Assembly: GCA_013002225.1 (NCBI GenBank)
Contig: JABDKL010000083.1
Coordinates: forward strand, 1-64,000
Direction of reading: 5' to 3'
DNA from: Winogradskyella sp.
Lineage (GTDB): Bacteria; Bacteroidota; Bacteroidia; Flavobacteriales; Flavobacteriaceae
Length of the DNA: 64,000 nucleotides
The translations under genes and the position numbers were made by a program. This document shows, piece after piece, positions 35,541-44,732 of the stretch (position 1 is its first letter; every line of letters begins with the position of its first letter). The notes beneath the pieces were generated by a model that made no database searches, was not told where the DNA came from, and was given only the letters and a program-made list of their open reading frames with translations.

Positions 35541-36479
35541 ATGACAATTACTCAACTTAAATATGCATTAGCGATAGCAGAACATAAAAATTTTACAAAA
35601 GCGGCCGAAAAATGTTTTGTAACCCAACCTACATTAAGTACTCAAATTCAGAAATTAGAGGACGAACTCGATATCATCATTTTCGATAGAGGTAAAAAAC
35701 CAATTGAATTAACAGATGCAGGTCGTAAAATTGTTTTACAAGCTCGAAGTATAGTGAATGAAGCCGACCGTATTCAAGACATAGTCGATCAGCAAAAAGG
35801 CTTTATTGGAGGGGAGTTTAGGCTTGGTATCATACCTACCATAATGCCAACATTATTACCAATGTTCTTAAAAAGTTTTATTAAAAAATATCCGAAAGTA
35901 AAATTAAAGATTGAAGAATTAACGACCGACGAAATTGTTACACGAATTAGTGATGGACACTTAGACGCAGCAATTGCAGCTACCCCTTTAGAGAGTGACA
36001 ATATAAAAGAACGCGTACTTTATTACGAACCATTCGTCGCATATATTCCAAACAATCACAGATTACAAAGTAAAAAAACAATTGAAGTCACTGATCTTGA
36101 AATTGAAGATATGTTACTTTTAGAAGATGGCCACTGTTTTAGAGATGGCGTTATTAATTTATGTAAAGCTTTTAAAAACCAGAGTGATGAAACATTCCAA
36201 CTAGAAAGTGGTAGTATAGAAACCTTAATAAAATTGTCTAATGAAGGGTTGGGAATGACACTCCTACCCTATTTACATACTTTAGATATTAAAGAAAAAT
36301 TAAATTCAAATTTGAGACACTTTGTTGAACCTTCGCCAGCAAGAGAAGTAAGTATAATTTACCATAAGAGCGAATTAAAAATGCAAATTATCGACGCTAT
36401 GCACAGTGTTATTTCCGGAATAATTAGAGGTGCTATCGCTTTTAGTAATGTCGAAATTGTTAGTCCGCTATCCAAATAA
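35541..36479 (+). CDS. oxyR: Peroxide-sensing LysR-type regulator OxyR
   Basis: The 312-residue product has the LysR winged helix at about 1-60 (AAEKCFVTQPTLSTQIQKLE) and a substrate-type domain. The redox loop LLLEDGHCFRDGVINLC has Cys199 and Cys208, the same numbering and spacing as E. coli OxyR. It would form a disulfide on peroxide exposure and activate defence genes. The divergent dps gene is the obvious target. It ends in a strong terminator. Confidence 0.96.
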   Translation: MTITQLKYALAIAEHKNFTKAAEKCFVTQPTLSTQIQKLEDELDIIIFDRGKKPIELTDAGRKIVLQARSIVNEADRIQDIVDQQKGFIGGEFRLGIIPTIMPTLLPMFLKSFIKKYPKVKLKIEELTTDEIVTRISDGHLDAAIAATPLESDNIKERVLYYEPFVAYIPNNHRLQSKKTIEVTDLEIEDMLLLEDGHCFRDGVINLCKAFKNQSDETFQLESGSIETLIKLSNEGLGMTLLPYLHTLDIKEKLNSNLRHFVEPSPAREVSIIYHKSELKMQIIDAMHSVISGIIRGAIAFSNVEIVSPLSK

Positions 36480-36508
36480 AAAAAAGCGACCTTAGGGTCG
36501 CTTTTTTT
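36480..36508. terminator. Bidirectional terminator after oxyR
   Basis: GCGACC / GGTCGC stem (36486-36491 with 36496-36501) flanked by A6 and T7. It serves oxyR and the convergent 65-aa gene. Confidence 0.85.
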
Positions 36509-36510
36509 AT

Positions 36511-36708
36511 TTATGCCTTTAAATATATTAAACATTGATTTAATTCCGGGTTTTGATTGATCAGGGACTGAATAAAAATTCTTAAATCTTCAAGTTCGTG
36601 AGGCAGTAATCTTCTTACCGCTTTTTGCACTTCTTTACAAAATAATGTCGCATCAAAACTTACTTTGTTAAGTACAGTTTTAGTGTACTCATACATTGCT
36701 CGCGCCAT
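36511..36708 (-). CDS. Small conserved protein of unknown function, 65 aa
   Basis: The 65-residue product starts MARAMYEYTKTVLNKVSFD and has FCKEVQKAVRRLLPHELEDL in the middle, ending NQCLIYLKA. It is probably all-helical and cytosolic. I recall close relatives of the same length in many flavobacteria, but can name no function. ATG start and a bidirectional terminator right after the stop support it as a real gene. A 220-base AT-rich stretch with nothing recognisable lies upstream. Confidence 0.75.
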   Translation of the reverse strand: MARAMYEYTKTVLNKVSFDATLFCKEVQKAVRRLLPHELEDLRIFIQSLINQNPELNQCLIYLKA

Positions 36709-36929
36709 AGGTATTTTTAAATTTTAGGTTTAACAAAAAGTAACTTTTTTCTATAGGCTAATAATTTCAATTACATTCTTAAAATTAAGAAAAAAATAGA
36801 TGCAAAGTGCAAGATTAACAGCTTTTTATATTAAAGGCACAATTATCACGATGAGTTTTAGAATTACAAATAGAGATTTCTTACAACACAACTAACTGAC
36901 AAACAACATTATAGCGCAAGTTCAATTTT

Positions 36930-37757
36930 CTAAAAGCGATTATCTCCATCTAATAAATCACCCAAACCTCCTAAAATACTGCCTTCACCTTTATCTTTTC
37001 CTCCACCTCTTGGTGCCGATGCTAAAACCCTACCTGCTAATCTGCTAAATGGTAAAGATTGTATATAAACTTTTCCTGGTCCTTTTAGTTTGGCAAAGAA
37101 TAATCCTTCGCCTCCAAATACAGAATTTTTTATACCACCAACAAATTCAATATCGTAATCAATAGATTGCGTAAAACCTACAATACAACCTGTATCTACA
37201 CGGAGTGTTTCACCAACTCCTAATGTTTTTTCGGCTGTGGTTCCTCCGGCGTGTACAAAGGCCATACCATCCCCTTCTAGTTTTTGCATTATAAATCCTT
37301 CCCCACCAAAAAGTCCTCTGCCTAGCTTTTTAGAAAACTCAATACCTACACTCACGCCTTTCGCTGCACATAAAAAGGCATCTTTTTGACATATAAATTT
37401 ACCGTTGTACTCGGTCAAGTCTATAGGTATAATTTTACCGGGATAAGGCGATGCAAAAGACACATTGCGTTTGCCAGAAAGATTATTATAAAATGCAGTC
37501 ATAAACAAACTTTCGCCAGTTAAAATTCGCTTACCAGCACCTAATATTTTTCCTAGAAAGCCTTTATCTTTTTCCGATCCATCTCCAAAAATGGTGTCCA
37601 TCTTTATTCCGTCGTCCATCATCATAAAACTACCTGATTCTGCGATAACGGCTTCTTGTGGGTCTAACTCTATTTCTACATACTGCATTTCTTCACCATA
37701 TATTCGGTAATCAATTTCGTGAGCATTTCTATTTGTAAAATCCGGTAATTTTTCCAT
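36930..37757 (-). CDS. AIM24 / TIGR00266 family protein
   Basis: The 275-residue product matches the TIGR00266 (AIM24) family, a beta-rich fold related to tandem beta-helix proteins: [49 protein letters not shown] and [11 protein letters not shown]. The C-terminal 25 residues are glycine-rich and flexible. It has no signal peptide. Function is unknown; yeast AIM24 is mitochondrial. It stands alone. Confidence 0.87.
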   Translation of the reverse strand: MEKLPDFTNRNAHEIDYRIYGEEMQYVEIELDPQEAVIAESGSFMMMDDGIKMDTIFGDGSEKDKGFLGKILGAGKRILTGESLFMTAFYNNLSGKRNVSFASPYPGKIIPIDLTEYNGKFICQKDAFLCAAKGVSVGIEFSKKLGRGLFGGEGFIMQKLEGDGMAFVHAGGTTAEKTLGVGETLRVDTGCIVGFTQSIDYDIEFVGGIKNSVFGGEGLFFAKLKGPGKVYIQSLPFSRLAGRVLASAPRGGGKDKGEGSILGGLGDLLDGDNRF

Positions 37758-37861
37758 AATGTATTTTGATTAATAATTGATACCATTATAAGTTGCTTTC
37801 AAATGTGTTTTGTTACAACTAAAATAAATTCAAATTTTATGCAGAGACATAATCCTAACAA

Positions 37862-38317
37862 TTAGGATTTAACCTTAAGTGTCCATTCAAAATTAAATGA
37901 AGATACTTCTATGCCATCGGTATTTACGCCATTGGAGTTTAGCCAGACGGTTTGACCTTCGCCAGTTTTTACTGCATTAAGAATAGCTTCGTCTATTTTT
38001 TGACCCTGATTACAGGTAAAGGTAATTTTACCCTTGGCCTTTTTGGTGAATATTGCATTATTATTAGCAACTAGCATAGAAATATCGCTACCATTCTCTT
38101 TTATTTTTTTCATTACCAAAGCTCCAGTTGTTAATTCTGCTGCCATACCTTGTACTGCCCAAAACATAGAATTGAACGGATTTTGATTAATCCAGCGGTG
38201 TTTAACGGTCACTATGCAAGTGGTATCATTTATTTGCCTTGCCCTTACTCCTGAAATAAACGCCGCAGGCAGCTTAAACATTAAAAACACATTGAGTTTA
38301 GAGGGTGATATTTTCAT
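37862..38317 (-). CDS. DUF4442 hotdog-fold protein
   Basis: The 151-residue product matches DUF4442, a hotdog-fold family related to thioesterases: NVFLMFKLPAAFISGVRARQ, then VKHRWINQNPFNSMFWAVQGM and AAELTTGALVM. Catalytic residues are not clear, so it may be a thioesterase-like acyl-CoA binder. It is cytosolic and monocistronic. It is 104 bases upstream of the AIM24 gene on the same strand. Confidence 0.85.
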   Translation of the reverse strand: MKISPSKLNVFLMFKLPAAFISGVRARQINDTTCIVTVKHRWINQNPFNSMFWAVQGMAAELTTGALVMKKIKENGSDISMLVANNNAIFTKKAKGKITFTCNQGQKIDEAILNAVKTGEGQTVWLNSNGVNTDGIEVSSFNFEWTLKVKS

Positions 38318-38462
38318 TATAAAGCCTGATATTTTTCACTAAAATAGTTCAAAATAAGAGATCTTTCTAATGTTAAATAAATGTTAATTTTTAGTACTTT
38401 GCGTAACATAATACCTTTTTAAAGACATATATTTGTATAAGAAACTATTATATAAATTTAAA

Positions 38463-38909
38463 ATGATAGATAACCACCACAAAAACCTAGCTACATTTAT
38501 TCATCTTTCAACATTTTCGAGATTTATAATCCCGTTCGGTAATTTTATTGGCCCTATTGTTCTCTGGGTAATTAATAAGCAAAAGTCAGAGTTTGTTAAC
38601 CAGCATGGCAAACAGATAATTAACTTCCAGATCAGTATTTTTCTTTATGCTATTATTATAGGTACTATTAGTGTTCCATTTTTCATCTTTAATCTGTTTA
38701 GCAGAATGGACGTTATCGATTTTCGTGGATTTCATGATTTTCATATCAATGTTGGCGAACCCTCGCCTCTACTTTATATTGGTGGTGGTCTAGGAGCATT
38801 AGCTGTAATTGCATTTATTATAGAACTCGCACTTATAGTTAAGGCAAGCTTATCTGCAAGAGATGGCAAGCTTTACGAGTATCCGTTGACCATTAAATTT
38901 TTGAAATAA
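38463..38909 (+). CDS. DUF4870-family membrane protein
   Basis: The 148-residue product has three or four hydrophobic segments: about 16-37, 54-82 and 103-130. The DUF4870 signature is EFVNQHGKQIINFQISIFL. The open frame begins at a TTG at 38433, but ATG at 38463 gives the normal family start. It precedes padR and pspC, and the gene order suggests an envelope-sensing operon. Function is unknown. Confidence 0.85.
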   Translation: MIDNHHKNLATFIHLSTFSRFIIPFGNFIGPIVLWVINKQKSEFVNQHGKQIINFQISIFLYAIIIGTISVPFFIFNLFSRMDVIDFRGFHDFHINVGEPSPLLYIGGGLGALAVIAFIIELALIVKASLSARDGKLYEYPLTIKFLK

Positions 38910-39000
38910 TCAATGACTGCAGAAAAACATAAATCAAAAATATATTCATCATAATCAATCAAAAAATGAACAGTTTAATAAAATTTAAGACACGCTTAAT

Positions 39001-39342
39001 ATGAAGATAGAAAACACGAAAGCACAAATGCGTAAAGGTGTACTGGAATACTGCATTTTATCCATCTTAAAAGATGAAGATGCGTACGTGGCAGAGATTC
39101 TGAGCACACTAAAAGACGCAAAAATGCTTGTTGTAGAAGGAACAATTTATCCACTATTAACAAGGCTAAAAAATGCTGGATTGCTCAATTACCGTTGGGA
39201 AGAATCCCCCTCTGGACCACCTCGAAAATATTACGGTCTTACAGAAACAGGAAAGCTGTTTCTAAATGAATTAAACGCCACATGGAGCGACTTACAAAAT
39301 GCAGTTAACCTAGTAACCAGTACAAAAAAACCAAAGAAATGA
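39001..39342 (+). CDS. PadR-family transcriptional regulator
   Basis: The 113-residue product is a compact PadR winged helix: QMRKGVLEYCILSILKDED, then YVAEILSTLKDAKMLVVEGTIYP and PPRKYYGLTETG. PadR proteins repress nearby genes in response to phenolics or envelope stress. Its stop codon overlaps the start of pspC by four bases (ATGA), so the two are coupled. It most likely regulates this operon. Confidence 0.93.
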   Translation: MKIENTKAQMRKGVLEYCILSILKDEDAYVAEILSTLKDAKMLVVEGTIYPLLTRLKNAGLLNYRWEESPSGPPRKYYGLTETGKLFLNELNATWSDLQNAVNLVTSTKKPKK

Positions 39343-41111
39343 ATAAAACAGTCAATATAAATTTAGCAGGTATATTCTTCCACATAGATGAAGATGCATA
39401 TCTTAAATTATCACGCTATCTTGAGGCTATAAAACGTTCATTTACAGACTCTCAAGGCCAATCTGAAATAATCGCAGATATAGAAGCACGCATCGCGGAA
39501 TTATTCGCTGAGCGTATACAGAATGAAAAGCAAGTTGTTGGAATTAAACTTGTTGATGAAGTGATTACCATTATGGGACAACCAGAAGACTATTTAGTCG
39601 ATGACGAAATTTTTGAAGACGAACCACAAACCAAAAAACCAAGCTATTCTGGACCAACTAAAAAACTTTACAGAGACACAGACAATTCATATATAGGCGG
39701 TGTAGCTGCAGGCTTAAGTCATTATTTTGGTATAGAGTCTATGTGGATGCGTTTAATCTGGATCTTATTAGCTGTTGGATCTGGTGGTACATTTATTTTT
39801 ATCTACCTTATATTCTGGGCACTTGTGCCAGAAGCAAAAACTACTGCAGAAAAACTAATGATGACAGGCGATGCTGTTAACATTAGTAACATTGAAAAAA
39901 AAATTAAAGACGGCATTGATTCGGTATCAGAAACTGTAAAAAATGTAAACCTAAAAGAAAAGGGTGGAATGTTAATGGACGAGATCGATAGCGTAACTGA
40001 CAGTATTTCAGAAACTGTAAAGAGCGTCGATTACAAAAAACATGGAAATCGAATAAAATCGAGTTCTCAAACTTTTTTTGAATCTATCGGAAGCATCATA
40101 ATGTTTTTCCTAAAGGTGATTGCAAAATTTATCGGCATTATATTAATAGTTACTGGTATAGCTGCTCTAATTGCCTTAATTGTAGCCTTTTTTACAATTG
40201 GCATAACAGATGCTATCCATTTCCCAGGTATGGACTTTTTATATGTCGCTAATGCCGCAAATATTCCGATATGGCTAATGTCCTTGTTATTGTTCTTTGC
40301 TTTTGGCATTCCTTTCTTTTTTGTTTTTTACCTAGGCTTAAAAATTTTAGTAAACAACTTAAAATCTATTGGTAACATTGCAAAATTTACGTTATTAGGT
40401 TTATGGATAATGGCAATAATAGGTCTTGTAATTACTGGTATTAAACAAGCTACAGAACATGCTTTTGATGCTAAAGTCACAACAACAGAACCACTTAGTT
40501 TAAAAACTGGAGACACATTGAATTTAAGTATTTCTGCTTTGGAAAATTATAATAGTTACCGCTTTAACCATAACGATGGTTTTAGTATTACAGAAGATGA
40601 GACAGGGCGTAAAATAGTGTCATCTGACGTTAATTTCATTCTAAAATCAACAACAGATTCCATAGCATCTATACATATAGATAAGGAAGCTACTGGAAGC
40701 AATTACAGTATAGCAAAAGAACGAGCAGAAGAAATAGATTATAGTTTTTCGTTAGCAAATAACAATCTTGACCTCTCATCGTATTTAACCACAGATATTA
40801 GAAACAAATTTAGTGAGCAGGAAATTAGAGTTACCTTGTATTTACCAGAAGGCACTGTTTTATATACTCATAAAAATTTTCCTAGATATTACAGGCATAT
40901 AGGTTATTACAATAACATTTTCAACAAAGTAAAGTCTGGTAATTACTACAAAATATTAACCGATGATGTAGAGTGTCTAAATTGTCTAGAAGAGGAAAAT
41001 GAAGACCTCGACCAATTATCTACTGAAAATGAAGCGACGAATGATGAAGCACCAGATATGAGTTTGCAAATTAATGAAGAAGGTTTAGATCTAGAAGTTA
41101 ATGACAATTGA
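39339..41111 (+). CDS. PspC-domain membrane protein
   Basis: The 590-residue product has a cytosolic N-terminus (about 1-105) that starts with NINLAGIFFHIDEDAY. The PspC domain at about 105-170 has KLYRDTDNSYIGGVAAGLSHYF and one or two helices. Three to four more helices lie at about 245-395, and a large C-terminal extracytoplasmic part carries paired Cys (ECLNCLEEEN) and an acidic tail. It is coupled to padR by a four-base overlap. This layout (PadR, PspC, DUF2807) is seen in Bacteroidota and probably senses envelope damage; the role is inferred. Confidence 0.88.
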   Translation: MNKTVNINLAGIFFHIDEDAYLKLSRYLEAIKRSFTDSQGQSEIIADIEARIAELFAERIQNEKQVVGIKLVDEVITIMGQPEDYLVDDEIFEDEPQTKKPSYSGPTKKLYRDTDNSYIGGVAAGLSHYFGIESMWMRLIWILLAVGSGGTFIFIYLIFWALVPEAKTTAEKLMMTGDAVNISNIEKKIKDGIDSVSETVKNVNLKEKGGMLMDEIDSVTDSISETVKSVDYKKHGNRIKSSSQTFFESIGSIIMFFLKVIAKFIGIILIVTGIAALIALIVAFFTIGITDAIHFPGMDFLYVANAANIPIWLMSLLLFFAFGIPFFFVFYLGLKILVNNLKSIGNIAKFTLLGLWIMAIIGLVITGIKQATEHAFDAKVTTTEPLSLKTGDTLNLSISALENYNSYRFNHNDGFSITEDETGRKIVSSDVNFILKSTTDSIASIHIDKEATGSNYSIAKERAEEIDYSFSLANNNLDLSSYLTTDIRNKFSEQEIRVTLYLPEGTVLYTHKNFPRYYRHIGYYNNIFNKVKSGNYYKILTDDVECLNCLEEENEDLDQLSTENEATNDEAPDMSLQINEEGLDLEVNDN

Positions 41112-41239
41112 GCACTTAGATTCTACAACTGGTCCTCTTTTAATTTAAAAATCAACTAATTAAAGTTAAATTTACAATATATAATCAATCAACTATCCCA
41201 AAACCATATAGGTATTGTAGATAGATAAAACAATCAAAC

Positions 41240-41968
41240 ATGAGCACATTAACAAGAATTATCGTAACAAGCATAATTGGAGTACTTATGCTTTCCTGCA
41301 ATTTCTCTATGAATTTGGGAGAAGGTTTAGACGGAAACAGAAACGTAGTCACTATCGATAGAGAATTATCTTCCGATTTTAGTGAAGTTAAAGTTAGTCA
41401 AGGACTAGACCTTTATATTACACAGAGTGACGCTGTAGCACTATCTGTTGAGGCAGATGAAAATCTTCACGATTTAATTGTAGCTAGAGTAGAAAACGAT
41501 GTTTTAGAAATTTATACTACCGAAAACATTCGAAGAGCTGCATCACGTAAAATTTTGCTGAATATTAAAAATATATCTTTTATAAAAGCGACAAGTGGTA
41601 GCGACGTGTATGCAACTAATACAATTGAAGCTAACAAATTAGCCCTAAGCACTACCAGCGGTGCAGATATGGAACTCTCTGTAAATACCAAACAACTCGA
41701 TTGCAAAGCCACAAGTGGTAGTGATTTAAAGCTTAGTGGTAAAACTATAGTATTAAATGCTTCTGCGACCAGCGGCAGTGATATTGATGCAAGAGGGTTA
41801 CGTGCTGAGAAGGCTGACGTGAAAGCGACTAGTGGTGCAGATATATCCGTAAATACATCTAAAGAACTTACCGCCAAAGCAACAAGCGGTGGCGATGTAA
41901 GATATTCTGGTAATCCGCAAACTGTTAATAAGTCTGATAACTCTTCAGGTAGTGTTAGAAAGCAATAA
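41240..41968 (+). CDS. DUF2807 (head GIN) repeat lipoprotein
   Basis: The 242-residue product has a lipoprotein signal peptide with lipobox MLSC (Cys20). A DUF2807 domain follows. From about residue 110 to 225 the motif ATSG(S/A/G)D recurs about every 18-22 residues (KATSGSDV, TTSGADM, KATSGSDL, SATSGSDI, KATSGADI, KATSGGDV). This is the pattern of a beta-solenoid in which each repeat forms one coil. It lies 128 bases after pspC and is probably in the same regulatory group. The function of the family is unknown. Confidence 0.88.
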   Translation: MSTLTRIIVTSIIGVLMLSCNFSMNLGEGLDGNRNVVTIDRELSSDFSEVKVSQGLDLYITQSDAVALSVEADENLHDLIVARVENDVLEIYTTENIRRAASRKILLNIKNISFIKATSGSDVYATNTIEANKLALSTTSGADMELSVNTKQLDCKATSGSDLKLSGKTIVLNASATSGSDIDARGLRAEKADVKATSGADISVNTSKELTAKATSGGDVRYSGNPQTVNKSDNSSGSVRKQ

Positions 41969-41994
41969 ATAAGCGAATTGCCTTAAGTATTGCA

Positions 41995-42026
41995 GTATTA
42001 AAACTTGTATCAAACACAAGTAATAC
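41995..42026 (+). other. Stem-loop between the two DUF2807 genes
   Basis: GTATT and ACTTGT (41995-41999, 42003-42008) pair with ACAAGT and AATAC (42016-42026) across a 7-base loop, with a 3-base bulge. No T run follows, so it is not a clear terminator. It could affect RNA stability between the two genes. Confidence 0.3.
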
Positions 42027-42116
42027 AGCACAAGCAACCAACCAATCAAAACTGAATTGTTTTCAGTTGCAATAAGCCATTTTAAATTCTATTTAGACTT
42101 TGGGATGGTTTTTGTA

Positions 42117-42124
42117 TATATTTG
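42117..42124 (+). promoter_or_regulatory. -7 element upstream of the second DUF2807 gene
   Basis: TATATTTG matches TAnnTTTG, 65 bases before the ATG at 42190. A TTTG lies 14 bases upstream, shorter than the usual 17-23 spacing. This suggests that the second DUF2807 gene has its own transcript. Confidence 0.4.
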
Positions 42125-42189
42125 TTTAATAGCTCTAACATCAGCGTTTCTATTAATAGCATTCTGTGTAGAGCTTAACAAATATTAAA

Positions 42190-43026
42190 ATGAAGAAACT
42201 AATACCCTTATTGTTTCTAACTTTATTGGTTAGTCCCTTTGCTATAGCACAAACGTTAGAAAAAATTAAAGGTGACAGAAATGTTACTATTAAACAAACT
42301 TACATAGACGATTTTGAGTCTATAGTGGTCGATGGCGATTTTGACATTGAGATGATCTACAATAGTAAACCCTCTGTAGAGATAGAAGCAGATGATAATT
42401 TGCATGAGGTCATACAATTTAATGTTGTTAATGGGGTTTTAACGTTTACAGAAGCTATGCGAATTGGGGCAAAGAAAAAATTAAGTATTACTGTAAATTA
42501 TGGTGATATTTTAAGGACCATCGAAACCAGAGGTGATGCTGAGATTAGATCTTTAACGTCGATGGAGCTCGGTGATGTTAATCTTATTACATCTGGAGAT
42601 TCTAGAGCCTATTTAAATCTTAACGCAAATAATTTTATATATAAAAGTTCAGGAAAATCCAAAGCAAGGCTTAATCTTTCTGCAGACTCAACTTCAATAG
42701 AATTAAGTGATAATAGTAAACTAGAAGCTTTAATTAATAGTAAAGTGGCGAATTTTGACTTATACTTAAGAGCAGATGCCACAATAGAAGGAACTGCACA
42801 AAACACTAAATTAAGATTAGACAATTCAACGAATTTCAATGGTCCTAAATTTGAGGCTAAAACTGTGGAATGCCTCTTGGAAGACAATAGCGATTTAACA
42901 ATTATGGCGGTAGATAGTATTAAAATTGAGGCCTCGGGCGATAGTGAAATTTACCTATTTGGAAGCCCTGCCATTACTATAACAAAATTTGAAGATACTT
43001 CAAAACTGCAAAAAAAGCAGCAATAA
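42190..43026 (+). CDS. DUF2807 (head GIN) secreted protein
   Basis: The 278-residue product has a signal peptide (about 1-21, cleaved after AIAQ) but no lipobox. It shows the same solenoid style as the previous protein: ETRGDAEIRS, TSGDSRAYL, SSGKSKARL, SDNSKLEAL, EDNSDLTIM and ASGDSEIYL at about 15-25 residue spacing. The DUF2807 head is GDRNVTIKQTYIDDFESIVV. It is a divergent paralogue of the gene at 41240. A strong terminator follows. Confidence 0.88.
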   Translation: MKKLIPLLFLTLLVSPFAIAQTLEKIKGDRNVTIKQTYIDDFESIVVDGDFDIEMIYNSKPSVEIEADDNLHEVIQFNVVNGVLTFTEAMRIGAKKKLSITVNYGDILRTIETRGDAEIRSLTSMELGDVNLITSGDSRAYLNLNANNFIYKSSGKSKARLNLSADSTSIELSDNSKLEALINSKVANFDLYLRADATIEGTAQNTKLRLDNSTNFNGPKFEAKTVECLLEDNSDLTIMAVDSIKIEASGDSEIYLFGSPAITITKFEDTSKLQKKQQ

Positions 43027-43039
43027 AAAATTACACCAA

Positions 43040-43073
43040 AAAAAAGCCGAAGTAAAAACTTCGGCTTTTTTTA
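43040..43073. terminator. Bidirectional terminator between DUF2807 and trxB genes
   Basis: AAGCCGAAGT / ACTTCGGCTT stem with A-run and T-run extensions (43041-43053 with 43058-43070, loop AAAA). Strong in both directions. Confidence 0.88.
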
Positions 43074-43089
43074 TTATCTAATTAACTTA

Positions 43090-44073
43090 TTAATTATAAG
43101 TTGAGGTTGCAACTTCGAAATCGGCATCTTTAGCTGCCAAATAGCGTTCTGCGTCTAGAGCTGCCATGCAGCCAGTACCTGCTGCTGTAATTGCTTGTCT
43201 ATATACATGATCTGCTGCATCACCACTAACAAATACACCGTCAACATTAGTTTTACTCGTTCCAGGTTTAGCATTAATAATATAGCCTGTTTCATCTAAA
43301 TCCAAATAGTTCTTAAAAATATCTGTATTTGGTTTGTGACCAATGGCTACAAAAAATCCAGTTGCAGGAATATCAAACTTCTCGTTAGTCTGGTTATTAA
43401 ACGCTCTAACTCCAGTGACCACTTGACCATCACCAAGTACTTCATCAGTTTCCGTATTATACAAAATCTCTATATTCTTAGTGTTTTTAACACGGTTAGC
43501 CATAATCTTAGAGGCTCTAAACTCATCACGTCGCACTAGCATTGTAACTTTTGAACAAAGTTTTGATAGATAGTGTGCCTCCTCACAAGCCGAATCTCCA
43601 GCACCAACAATTACAACCTCCTGGTTCTTGTAAAAAAATCCATCACATATAGCACAAGCCGAAACGCCACCTCCTAGCTGAAGGTATTTTTGTTCAGAAG
43701 GTAGTCCTAAATATTTTGCAGATGCACCTGTAGATATAATTACAGTAGAAGCATGAATTTCTTTTTCATCATTTACCCAAACTTTATGAACATCTCCCGA
43801 AAAATCTACCTTTGTTACCCAACCATGCCTCACATCAGTACCAAAACGCTCTGCCTGTTTCTGTAGCTGAATCATCATTTCCGGACCAGTGATTCCATCT
43901 GGATACCCAGGGAAATTTTCGACATCATTAGTGGTAGTAAGTTGCCCACCTGGTTGCTCACCTTGATACATAACTGGCTCCATATTAGCTCTTGCAGCAT
44001 AAATCGCAGCAGTATAACCTGCAGGTCCAGACCCTATTATTAAACACTTTAATTTTTCAATCGTATCAGACAT
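43090..44073 (-). CDS. trxB: Thioredoxin reductase
   Basis: FAD enzyme that reduces thioredoxin with NADPH. The 327-residue product has FAD motif IIGSGPAGYTAAIYAARA, the redox pair CAIC at Cys140 and Cys143, NADPH motif VVIVGAGDSACEEA and the C-terminal GDAADHVYRQAITAAGTGC. Length is normal. It has its own promoter and shares a terminator with the convergent DUF2807 gene. Confidence 0.97.
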   Translation of the reverse strand: MSDTIEKLKCLIIGSGPAGYTAAIYAARANMEPVMYQGEQPGGQLTTTNDVENFPGYPDGITGPEMMIQLQKQAERFGTDVRHGWVTKVDFSGDVHKVWVNDEKEIHASTVIISTGASAKYLGLPSEQKYLQLGGGVSACAICDGFFYKNQEVVIVGAGDSACEEAHYLSKLCSKVTMLVRRDEFRASKIMANRVKNTKNIEILYNTETDEVLGDGQVVTGVRAFNNQTNEKFDIPATGFFVAIGHKPNTDIFKNYLDLDETGYIINAKPGTSKTNVDGVFVSGDAADHVYRQAITAAGTGCMAALDAERYLAAKDADFEVATSTYN

Positions 44074-44094
44074 ATCTTAAATTTTAATATGAAA

Positions 44095-44128
44095 CAAAAG
44101 TAGGATTTTTGATTAAATCCTTACACAA
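44095..44128 (-). promoter_or_regulatory. Promoter of trxB
   Basis: Minus-strand TTG at 44128-44126, a 23-base spacer, then TACTTTTG at 44102-44095, 21 bases before the ATG. Both boxes match; the spacer is at the long end of the accepted range. Confidence 0.55.
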
Positions 44129-44231
44129 TAGTTATTAACACTATCTATGTACTAATAATCTTTATTAATGCACAACGTATTCTGCTTTAAATTTTGTAAT
44201 TTAATGGTAACTAATTTCAAAATCGATAATC

Positions 44232-44711
44232 ATGAGATCTAAATTCTTAATTTATAGCTTGGTGTTTATATTAACACTTTCCTGCAAAGAACAGTCTGAG
44301 AGTAAAGTTGAAATGACAGAAGACCAAGTGGAGTCTTCAATGAATAACAAAAGTCTTAAAGGCACTTGGGAATTAACTGGATACTATAATTATAATGACA
44401 ATAAGGTCGTGGATTCTTTTGATATGAATCCGGATTTTAGGCAAATTAAGATGTATACAGACACTAAAGTGATGTGGTGTAAACATATGGCTGCAGATTC
44501 TTCAGAATGGTTTGGTTACGGAACTTATAAGATTGATGGAGATATGCTAATGGAAGTATTAGATTTTGGCTCTGAAGTAATGGATGAAGTTATTGCAGAC
44601 AGAAAAGAATTCATGTTTGAGTTAGAATTACATCCAAATAAATTTAGACAAATTGAACTTGATGACGACGGTAACAAGCTTTACTCAGAAAATTATGCTC
44701 GAGTAGAATAA
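44232..44711 (+). CDS. Lipocalin-like small lipoprotein
   Basis: The 159-residue product has a lipobox LTLSC (Cys17). The mature part begins with a short Ser/Glu linker and then KGTWELTGYYNYNDNKVVDSF, a W-x-L start common in lipocalin-like proteins, then YGTYKIDGDMLMEVLDFG. The strands predict an eight-stranded barrel. Ligand and function are unknown. It is not part of an operon. Confidence 0.72.
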   Translation: MRSKFLIYSLVFILTLSCKEQSESKVEMTEDQVESSMNNKSLKGTWELTGYYNYNDNKVVDSFDMNPDFRQIKMYTDTKVMWCKHMAADSSEWFGYGTYKIDGDMLMEVLDFGSEVMDEVIADRKEFMFELELHPNKFRQIELDDDGNKLYSENYARVE

Positions 44712-44732
44712 AATAGTGTTGTCCATTTAATT

